Notes under the pieces: generated by a model
Database searches by the model: none
Told to the model about the DNA's origin: nothing
Seen by the model: only the letters and a program-made list of their open reading frames with translations
Translations under genes and position numbers: made by a program
NCBI GenBank assembly: GCA_964017045.1
Contig: OZ024809.1
Coordinates: 496,001 to 560,000, forward strand
Direction: 5' to 3'
Source of the DNA: Omphiscola glabra
Taxonomy: Eukaryota; Mollusca; Gastropoda; Lymnaeidae
DNA: 64,000 nucleotides
Shown here: piece after piece, positions 27,401-39,400 of the stretch
How the letters are laid out: every line of letters begins with the position of its first letter
Position numbering within the stretch: position 1 is the stretch's first letter

Positions 27401-30400
27401 ATCATGGGACCTAAACGTGCAAATATTCATCAAATAAATAATTTAGTATTCCAATAAGAATTGTTAATGCCCTCATCCATTAAACTATCCACAGTTCATT
27501 ACAAAATTTAATTTCTTGTTTAAAGAAACAAATTAACTAAATTTTGTACAGTTGACTGTGTTATTTAGCTTCTTTGATAAAAAATTTAATATATGAAAAT
27601 GACTTTTTACACTGTATTCTTGTACAATGTCATCTACAGCCCATACAATGCCATCTACAGCCCATACAATGCCATCTACAGCTCATACAATGTCATCTAC
27701 AGCCCATACAATGTCATCTACAGCCCATACAATGTCATCTACAGCCCATACAATGTCATCTACAACCCATACAATGTCATCTACAGCTCATACAATGTCA
27801 TCTAAAGCCCATACAATGTCATCTACAGCCCATACAATGTCATCTACAGCCCATACAATGTCATCTACAGCCCATACAATGTCATCTACAGCCCATACAA
27901 TGTCATCTACAGCCCATACAATGTCATCTACAACCCATACAATGTCATCTACAGCCCATACAATGTCATCTACAGCCCATACAATGTCATCTACAACCCA
28001 TACAATGTCATCTACAGCTCATACAATGTCATCTACAGCTCATACAATGTCATCTAAAGCCCATACAATGTCATCTACAGCCCATACAATGTCATCTACA
28101 GCCCATACAATGTCATCTACAGCCCATACAATGTCATCTACAGCCCATACAATGTCATCTACAGCCCATACAATGTCATCTACAACCCATACAATGTCAT
28201 CTACAGCTCATACAATGTCATCTACAACCCATACAATGTCATCTACAACCCATACAATGTCATCTACAGCCCATACAATGTCATCTACAGCCCATACAAT
28301 GTCATCTACAGCTCATACAATGTCATCTACAACCCCATGGCTTAATTTACAGGTGAAAAAGGGTGGCCAGGTAGATTATTAAATCTCTACCTATTCACTG
28401 TAAACAAAGTCAAAACTCTCTTAACACAGACACTGTCAATTGTTCAATTCTAACAAAGACACTGTCAATTGTTCAACTGTTCAATTCTAACACAGACACT
28501 CTCCATTGTTCAACTGTTCAATTCTAACACAGACACTGTCAATTGTTCAATTGTAACACAGACACTGTCAATTGTTCAACTGTTCAATTCTAACACAGAC
28601 ACTGTCCATTGTTCAACTGTTCAATTCTAACACAGACACTGTCAATTGTTCAATTCTAACACAGACACTGTCAATTGTTACAGACACTGTCAATTGTTAC
28701 AGACACTGTCAATTGTTACAGACACTGTCAATTGTTACAGACACTGTCAACTGTTCAATTCTAACACAGACACTGTCAATTGTTACAGACACTGTCAATT
28801 GTTACAGACACTGTCAACTGTTCAATTCTAACACAGACACTGTCAATTGTTACAGACACTGTCAATTGTTACAGACACTGTCAACTGTTCAATTCTAACA
28901 CAGACACTGTCAATTGTTACAGACACTGTCAATTGTTACAGACACTGTCAACTGTTCAATTCTAACACAGACACTGTCAATTGTTACAGACACTGTCAAT
29001 TGTTACAGACACTGTCAACTGTTCATTCTAACACAGACACTGTCAACTGTTCAATTCTAACACAGACACTGTCAATTGTTACAGACACTGTCAATTGTTA
29101 CAGACACTGTCAATTGTTACAGACACTGTCAATTGTTACAGACACTGTCAATTGTTACAGACACCGTCAATTGTTGACCTTTTAAAATTTATTTGAAGAA
29201 TGTTGTTTTATTATAAAATTATTATTTTCCTCTTTCCAACCAAGCACCCCATTCCCCCCCCCCCCAGTTCCCCCTTTTCCAAGTGCCCCATCCCCCAGTT
29301 CCCCCTTTTCCAAGTGCCCCATCCCCCCAGTTCCCCCTTTTCCAAGTGCCCCATCCCCCAGTTCCCCCTTTTCCAAGTGCCCCATCCCCCAGTTCCCCCT
29401 TTTCAAGTGCCCCATCCCCCCAGTTCCCCCTTTTCCCAAGTGCCCCATCCCCCCAGTTCCCCCTTTTCCAAGTGCCCCATCCCCCAGTTCCCCCTTTTCC
29501 CAAGTGCCCCACCCCCCCAGTTCCCCCTTTTCCAAGTGCCCCATCCCCCAGTTCCCCCTTTTCCAAGTGCCCCATTACCCCAGTTCCCCCTTTTCCAAGT
29601 GCCCCATCCCCCCTTTCCAAGTGCCCCATCCCCCCTTTTCCCAAGTGCCCCATCCCCCACAGTTCCCCCTTTTCCAAGTGCCCCACCCCCCAGTTCCCCC
29701 TTTTCCAAGTGCCCCATCCCCCCAGTTCCCCCTTTTCCAAGTGCCCCATCCCCCAGTTCCCCCTTTCCAAGTGCCCCATCCCCCAGTTCCCCCTTTTCCA
29801 AGTGTCCCATCCCCCTCAGTTCCTCTTTTTCCAAGCACCCCATCCCCCTCAGTTCCCTCTTTCCAAGTGTCCCATCCCCTTCAGTTCCTCCTTTTCCAAG
29901 TGTCCCATCCCCCTCAGTTCCCCCTTTTCCAAGCACCCCATCCTCTCAGTTCCCCCTTTTCCAAGTGCCCCATCCCCTCAGTTCCCCCTTTCCAAGCACC
30001 CCATCCCCTCAGTTCCCCCTTTTCCAAGCGCCCCATCCCCTCAGTTCCTCCTTTTCCAAGCACCCCATCCCCCTCAGTTCCCCCTTTTCCAAGCACCCCA
30101 TCCCCCTCAGTTCTCCCTTTTCCAATTAAACTAGCACAGAACAAGTGGGACTCAAACCTGAGATCTCAAATGCATTCTGGTATAGGTCTGTGTTTTCACA
30201 TGCTGTACTGGTCAGGCCACTCAGTGGAATTTTGCCCTGGGAAACAAACTTTTTGAGCTTAATAAAACACTAGAGTCACTTTCTTCACATGTCAACTAGT
30301 GTCACCTCTGTCTCATGTCAATTAGTGTCACTTTCATCTCATGTCAACTAGTGTCACGTTCTTCTCATGTCAAATAGTGTCGTTTTCTTCTCATGTCAAT

Positions 30401-33400
30401 ATTTAGCCAATGTGTAGGGAAGATGTAATCAAAATTTAGTCATGTCTAAGAAATCTACTATTTAAAAAAAGACACAGCTTTTCAAAACTAAAATAAATGA
30501 TGAACAAGAGCTCAAACTTAGGAGTTGAACAATTATAGAACTTCAATTGAAATGTTGAACAATTATAGAACTTGAAAATGCCAACAATTTCAATTCCTAT
30601 TCTAGCTAATGGATAGAAAGTAATACAACTCTAGACATCTAAAGAAACTAATAATCAGACACCTTAGACTAACAATGGTTTGTACTCATCTAGCATTTTT
30701 ATGAAGCTTTGAACACAGAACACATCTGTTTCTAAATAACATGTTCACTCTATTAGCAGGCATATGAATAATATCATGATTGTACAGATGTCTGAATCAA
30801 AGTATAGAAATGCAGTGCCATGATTGTACAGATGTCTGAATCAAAGTATAGAAATGCACTATCATGATTGGACAGATGTCTGTGTCTGAATCAAAGTATA
30901 GAAATACACTAGTATGACTGGACAGATGTATAAATCAAAGTATAGAAATTAACTATCATGATTGTACAGATGTCTGAATCAAAGTATAGAAATACACTAT
31001 CATGATTGGACAGATGTCTGAATCAAAGTATAGAAATACACTAGTATGACTGGACAGATGTATAAATCAAAGTATAGAAATTAATTATTATGATTGGACA
31101 GCTGTATGAATCAAAGTATAGAAACACATACCTCATATTGGTAGCTGCTGAGCCGTTGACTCATGGATAACATCACGAGGCAGGATGAGAAGAGGACAAA
31201 AATACGCTCATACTTCTCTCCTGTTTGAGTCACCATTTTCACTTGCGAAAGGTGAACGACCTCTCCCAATTTTGAAATTTCCTGGAAAGCAAAAGTTAAA
31301 ATGACTAAACATTTTGTCCAGCCAATGGAGACCTGATCTAGCCAATGAACATGTAAACAGAGCTAAAGTACATGTCATCAAAACCAATGGACACCGTATC
31401 CAGCCAACTGACAGGTCATCCAGCAATGGACATTTCATCTAGCAAATGGACATGTCATCTAGCCAAACGTCATCTAGCCAATGGACATAATACCAAATAC
31501 ATAACTCCCAGCTTATAATAACAAAATAGCGGCCATTGATGATGACACAAAAGTACAGCAATTCTTACCTCTCCTTCCCATCCCTGGATCGTGCTGCTGA
31601 TTATTTCATGTTCCATTTCTTTTAATTTTCTAATTTCGAGACAGGCATTCTGAAAACATATGGTCAAATATTGCATCAAATTTTGGTCTGTAATTCTTTT
31701 GACCTGATTCATACGAGTATTATGCCCCATTGTAATGTGGACATCTCAGGCAAAGCACCATAATTAAAAAAGCAATTAAATGTGCAAGCTGTTTACCAGC
31801 ACCCAGTTACAATAGACTCTTTACCAGCACCCAGTTACAATAGACTCTTTACCCCCACTTAGGTTACAAAAGGAAACCACAGAACAGAACAGAACAGGAG
31901 CCCCAGCTCACATTTATATTTCTGTACACGGCTATGGCCCTCTGAGTGTCTCCTCTATCAGGGTGACTCTCCTGCAAAAAGAATAAAAATAAGGTTGCCT
32001 TTATATTCTAATATTTGACTCATAGTCCAGCCCTAACGTAAACAATTTTCATTATTCCACAACTAAGTGTGTCAATATTTCATATCTACTTGTGTCAATA
32101 TTTCATATCTACTTGTGTCAATATTTCATATCTACTTGTGTCAATATTTCATATCTACTTGTGTCAATATTTCATATCTACTTGTGTCAATATTTCATAT
32201 CTACTTGTGTCAATATTTCATATCTACTTGTGTCAATATTTCATATCTACTTGTGTCAATATTTCATATCTACTTGTGTCAATATTTCATATCTACTTGT
32301 GTCAATATTTCATATCTACTTGTGTCAATATTTCATATCTACTTGTGTCAATATTTCATATCTACTTGTGTCAATATTTCATAACTACTTGTGTCAATAT
32401 TTCATATCTACTTGTGTCAATATTCCCTAAACTCTAAACTAATTCTTAATTTGTTTTTATTTTAAATTCTAATGTCTGCTGTTGCTACAACAAATAATTA
32501 GATCTAAATAAAAAAGACATGTACAGAACACAGCCAGTCTACCTCAACATGTCTTTCCAGTTCCTTGAGAAGACTTGGATATTTGTCTAAACGTGTGAAA
32601 GGTTTGGATAAGATGGTGATAAGTGTTTGAGCTCCTGGCGGAGGAGCTCCTTGTGATTCAACAAATTTCCCCAGATCATCCCTGAAAGAATCAACAAGAA
32701 CATTTAGCAAATTAGTTCACATTTTCCAATAAATCGACCAAAAACAGAATACATGTGAACAGATTCAATTTGCAGAGCTTACTTAGTGCGGCAGAAATTT
32801 GCAAACCAAAAGAAAAATTTATGCTACCCCAAAAAATGGCCCACTATTTATAAGTATCTGAGCAAGATGTCTTCATCAACATGCATTCATCACATTTAAA
32901 CTTGATCTTGTCAAATTAAAAAGGAAATATTGCAAAAAACTTGTTAATCTTAAAAACATATTTATAAATAAATGTTACAATGTAGATTTGTTTTGTTTGA
33001 GCAATTATCACACTCTACTGCTCATTTATTTCCTAGGATGGCTCAAATTCACAGGGTAACATTTCTCAACATATCTAGACCAAGATACATTTATTTCCTA
33101 GGATGGCTCAAATTCACAGGGTAACATTTCTCAACATATCTACACCAAGATATATTTATTTCCTAGGATGGCTCAAATTCACAGGGTAACATTTCTCAAC
33201 ATATCTACACCAAGATACATTTATTTCCTAGGATGGCTCAAATTCACAGGGTAACATTTCTCAACATATCTAGACCAAGATACATTTATTTCCTAGGATG
33301 GCTCAAATTCACAGGGTAACATTTCTGAACATATCTAGACCAAGATACATTTATTTCCTAGGATGGCTCAAATTCACAGGGTAACATTTCTCAACATATC

Positions 33401-36400
33401 TAGACCAAGATACATTTATTTCCTAGGATGGCTCAAATTCACAGGGTAACATTTCTCAACATATCTAGACCAAGATACATTTATTTCCTAGGATGGCTCA
33501 AATTCACAGGGTAACATTTCTGAACATATCTACACCAAGATACACTTATTTCCTAGGATGGCTCAAATTCACAGGGTAACATTTCTCAGCATGTTGGTTA
33601 TGGAGGAAGGCATGTTTTAAAATGTTTGGAGTTTTTTGTTGTTTTTTTTTTACTGACCTTTTTGTCTGTAACACAGAGACAGCTTTTGGATGGTTGGCAC
33701 AGTAAGACAAGTACAGGGGCTTGATGCTTGGGGCAAACTGCATGAAGATTCCTCCTATCCTCCTCTGATGGGAGGGCAATCTGCAGATGTTGTAAGTCAA
33801 GGTGTAAGAGATCACAGGTGGGTTACATGGAAGACATTGTAAGTCAAGGTGTAAGAGATCACAGGTGATAAAATGATTTTTATATGGATTAACAGAGTAT
33901 AAGATAGATCCATTTAGTAGTTATGTACCTACCCCACCACCCCCCACCCATGACTACAACAAATACATGGTATACAAGACAAGTGCACCAATATAGACCA
34001 CTTATGACTACAACAAACACATGCTATACAAGACAAGTGCACCAATATAGACCACTTATGACTACAACAAATACATGGTTTACAAGACAAGTGCACCAAT
34101 ATAGACCACATATGACTACAACAAATACATGGTATACAAGACAAGTGCACCAACTTTTCACATTCCTCCAGTGCTGCCAGAAATGACTGTTGGAATGCAA
34201 TGATTTCTTCAAGGTTTCCAATCAGAAGTGTATACTCAGGGGGGGTCAGTCTGAGGACACACAATTAATGCCACAATGTATGTTTCACATTAAGTAAGTG
34301 TTTGTTTTATAGATTTAATAAGATTCACATACATGTTTTCTCTATAGATTTGATATAAGACTTAGACACATACATGTTTGTTCTATAGGTTTGATATAAG
34401 ACTTAGACTCACATAGATGTTTGTTCTATAGGTTTGATATAAGACTGTAACACTTTGATCATCTCTGTCACATGGGTCTTCTCTGTTTCTATCACATTCT
34501 TTAAAACCTTGATGAATGAAAAATAAGACAATTAACAATGTGTTCCGAGGCAGAGCTGCCAGTAGTTCTGTATGTGTGTACCGAGGCAGAGCTGCCAGTA
34601 GTTCTCTATGTGTGTACCGAGGCAGAGCTGCCAGTAGTTCTGTATGTGTGTACCGAGGCAGAGCTGCCAGTAGTTCTGTATGTGTGTACCAAGACAGAGC
34701 TGCCAGTAGTTCTCTATGTGTGTACTGAGGCAGAGCTGCCAGTAGTTCTCTATGTGTGTACCGAGGCAGAGCTGCCAGTAGTTCTGTATGTGTGTACCGA
34801 GGCAGAGCTGCCAGTAGTTCTGTATGTGTGTACCGAGGCAGAGCTGCCAGTAGTTCTCTATGTGTGTACCGAGGCAGAGCTGCCAGTAGTTCTCTATGTG
34901 TGTACCGAGGCAGAGCTGCCAGTAGTCCTCTATGTGTGTACCGAGGCAGAGCTGCCAGTAGTTCTGTATGTGTGTACCGAGGCAGAGCTGCCAGTAGTTC
35001 TGTATGTGTGTACCAAGACAGAGCTGCCAGTAGTTCTGAGTGTACCAAGACAGAGCTGCCAGTAGTTCTGAGTGTACCAAGACAGAGCTGCCAGTAGTTC
35101 TGTATGTGTGTACCGAGGCAGAGCTGCCAGTAGTTCTGTATGTGTGTACCGAGGCAGAGCTGCCAGTAGTTCTGTATGTGTGTACCGAGGCAGAGCTGCC
35201 AGTAGTTCTGTATGTGTGTACCAAGACAGAGCTGCCAGTAGTTCTGTATGTGTGTACCGAGGCAGAGCTGCCAGTAGTTCTGTATGTGTGTACCAAGACA
35301 GAGCTGCCAGTAGTTCTGTATGTGTGTACCGAGGCAGAGCTGCCAGTAGTTCTGTATGTGTGTACCAAGACAGAGCTGCCAGTAGTTCTGAGTGTACCAA
35401 GACAGAGCTGCCAGTAGTTCTGAGTGTACCAAGACAGAGCTGCCAGTAGTTCTGAGTGTACCAAGACAGAGCTGCCAGTAGTTCTGAGTGTACCAAGACA
35501 GAGCTGCCAGTAGTTCTCTATGTGTGTACCAAGACAGAGGTGCAAACTGAACATTCTGTCAATTTATTTCAAAAAAGTTTTGGGTACTAAAATCCACAAA
35601 ATCCAGATAGTATATCATTGTACAATAATCACAACATCCAGATAGTCTACTATAACCACATCATCCAAGTAAAAACACAGCTAAAGCAGTTAAAACAGTA
35701 GATCAACTTCATAGTTGCCACATCATACCTGGCAATGCACGGTTAGCTTCAATGTAATGTAGGTTAGCTTCAATGTAATGTAGGACAGGCTGTAAGGCAG
35801 ACAGATCACTCAAGATATTGTCCCCCCACCACCATCCTCCACTCAGTGGTCATAGAATGGTCAAACCGTTACTTAAGTCAGTCATGAGCTTACTGCATGC
35901 TATCCACATAAGCATTGGAAACTTTTTATCTTTAAATTCATAGTTGTAACTGTTGGGATCTGCATCAGAAGAGACTTGCCACATTGTGATAGAGCTGCAT
36001 CAGAAGAGACTTACCACTTGTGATAGAGCTGCATCAGAAGAGACTTACCACATTGTGATAGAGGTGCATTAGAAGAGACTTGCCACATTGTGATAGAGGT
36101 GCATCAGAAGAGACTTGCCACATTGTGATAGAGGTGCATTAGAAGAGACTTGCCACATTGTGATAGAGCTGCATCAGAAGAGACTTACCACATTGTGATA
36201 GAGGTGCATCAGAAGAGACTTGCCACATTGTGATAGAGGTGCATTAGAAGAGACTTGCCACATTGTGATAGAGCTGCATCAGAAGAGACTTACCACATTG
36301 TGATAGAGCTGCATCAGAAGAGACTTACCACATTGTGATAGAGCTGCATCAGAAGAGACTTGCCACATTGTGATAGAGCTGCATCAGAAGAGACTTACCA

Positions 36401-39400
36401 CATTGTGATAGAGCTGCATACTTTCTCTTTTATACACAGGCACCTCCCCTGTCTTGTTTTTATAGCTTACATCTGGTGGCAAAATACAAGATTTTTTATA
36501 CATGATAAAAATACACAATGTTTTATAAATGATAAAAATACATGATGTTTTATGCATGATAAAAATACATGATGTTTTATGCATGATGGCCTATGGAAAT
36601 GTTTCATATATTATATGAAAAAAATGTTTTATGTCTAGTGCAAGAACACATGTTAAGAACATGACAAGTAGCCAACGTGTGGTAGAAAATTTGTTAATAT
36701 TCATTATAAATGGCTGGTTAAATTTATATGGAGTATGCCAAGATGGTACCCAATAAGTAATATATGAACAATTAATTAAGTTGAAAAGAGGGTCACACCT
36801 CAACACATACAAGCCGTAATGAACTCCTCAATTCTCCTCCTCATGCTACCAAGGCTAACTTACCAGCTTTGATTTCTTTAGTGAAGTTATTAGGAAACCA
36901 TCCTGTCCTGCCATTGAGGGTACCCTCCCACCAGCCTCCATCCAGGCACTGAGTCACTGTTATAATTTCTCCTTTCTTGAAACACAGCTGGTGAGAGACA
37001 AGGACATCAGTTGCTCTTTACTGCTAAGACATTCTATCTATTATCACAAATTTATATTCCATACTATATATGTGAGAAAGACAAGGCAATTTGCCTCCAA
37101 AATTTACGTATGATGAAATAACAATTCATTAAAAATAGTGCGTCAATAAATTTATGCCCAAATTATTTAAAGATTGATCAAGATGTCTTGCAGGCTGTAA
37201 ATATCATAAGGGCAGGCTGTAAAATTCATAAGGGAAAAGGTTTTCAGGAAGGCTGGGACTATTTGTACACGGGTACCAGAAGTGAGAGGTTGGGATTAAA
37301 AAACTATTTAAAATATTATTGTTTGGTTTGTAAGACAAAATTTGGTATCAAATGAAAGATAATTGTTTTAGTTAAACTGAAGAATTAAGCTTACAAACAT
37401 ATAGTCCATTCAATTATCTTTCATTTGATACCTCTATTTGTTAACTATTTGGTTTATGAACTAATGTTAACTATCTGGTCTATGAACTACTGTTAACTAT
37501 CTGGTCTATGAACTAATGTTAACTATCTGGTCTATGAACTAATGTTAACCATCTGGTCTATGAACTAATGTTAACCATCTGGTCTATGAACTAATGTTAA
37601 CCATCTGGTCTATGAACTAATGTTAACCATCTGGTCTATGAACTAATGTTAACCATCTGGTCTATGAACTAATGTTAACTATCTGGTCTATGAACTAATG
37701 TTAACTATCTGGTCTATGAACTAATGTTAACCATCTGGTCTATGAACTAATGTTAACCATCTGGTCTATGAACTAATGTTAACCATCTGGTCTATGAACT
37801 AATGTTAACCATCTGGTCTATGAACTAATGTTAACCATCTGGTCTATGAACTAATGTTAACCATCTGGTCTATGAACTAATGTTAACTATCTGGTCTATG
37901 AACTAATGTTAACTATCTGGTCTATGAACTAATGTTAACCATATGGCCTATGAACTAATGTTAACTATCTGGTCTATGAACTAATGTTAACCATCTGGTC
38001 TATGAACTACTGTTAACCATCTGGTCTATGAACTAATGTTAACCATCTGGTCTATGAACTAATATTAACTATCTGGTCTATGAACTAATGTTAACCATCT
38101 GGTCTATGAAATACTGTTAACCATCTGGTCTATGAACTAATGTTAACCATCTGGTCTATGAACTACTGTTAACCATCTGGTCTATGAAATACTGTTAACC
38201 ATCTGGTCTATGAACTAATGTTAACCATCTGGTCTATGAACTAATGTTAACCATCTGGTCTATGAAATACTGTTAACCATCTGGTCTATGAACTAATGTT
38301 AACTATCTGGTCTATGAACTACTGTTAACCATCTGGTCTATGAACTAATGTTAACCATCTGGTCTATGAACTAATGTTAACTATCTGGTCTATGAACTAA
38401 TGTTAACTATCTGGTCTATGAACTAATGTTAACCATCTGGTCTATGAACTAATGTTAACTATCTGGTCTATGAACTAATGTTAACTATCTGGTCTATGAA
38501 CTAATGTTAACCATCTGGTCTATGAACTAATGTTAACCATCTGGTCTATGAACTAATGTTAACCATCTGGTCTATGAACTAATGTTAACCATCTGGTCTA
38601 TGAACTAATGTTAACCATCTGGTCTATGAACCAATGTTAACTATCTGGTCTATGAACTAATGTTAACTATCTGGTCTATGAACTAATGTTAACCATATGG
38701 CCTATGAACTAATGTTAACTATCTGGTCTATGAAATAATGTTAACAAGCTGGTCTATGAACTAATGTTAACCATCTGGTCTATGAACTAATGTTAACTAT
38801 CTGGTCTATGAACTAATGTTAACCATCTGGTCTATGAACTACTGTTAACCATCTGGTCTATGAACTAATGTTAACTATCTGGTCTATGAACTAATGTTAA
38901 TTATCTGGTCTATGAACTAATGTTAACCATCTGGTCTATGAACTAATGTTAACCATCTGGTCTATGAACTAATGTTAACTATCTGGTCTATGAACTAATG
39001 TTAACTATCTGGTCTATGAACTAATGTTAAAAATCTGGTCTATGAACTAATGTTAACTATCTGGTCTATGAACTAATGTTAACTATCTGGTCTACGAACT
39101 AATGTTAACCATCTGGTCTATGAACTAATGTTAAACATCTGGTCTATGAACTAATGTTAACTATCTGGTCTACGAACTAATGTTAACCATCTGGTCTATG
39201 AACTAATGTTAACTATCTGGTCTATGAACTAATGTTAACCATCTGATCTATGAACTAATGTTAACCATCTGGTCTATGAACTAATGTTAACTATCTGGTC
39301 TATGAACTAATGTTAACCATCTGGTCTATGAACTAATGTTAACTATCTGGTCTATGAACTAATGTTAACCATCTGGTCTATGAACTAATGTTAACTATCT

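Noticed and set aside
27574..28382. Two open frames of about 250-260 codons
   Set aside because: A 21-bp repeat without stop triplets explains both. No start context, no homology, inside a PIX intron.
29200..30256. Proline/serine-rich open frames of up to 309 codons resembling collagen or mucin
   Set aside because: Frames are open on both strands because the C-rich unit lacks stops. They overlap the true minus-strand exon 12 in a different frame.
34383..35554. Long open frames (up to about 350 codons) on both strands in intron 4
   Set aside because: They consist almost wholly of the 36/32-bp repeat unit translated in several frames, and merge into exon 5 in the wrong frame. Not genes.
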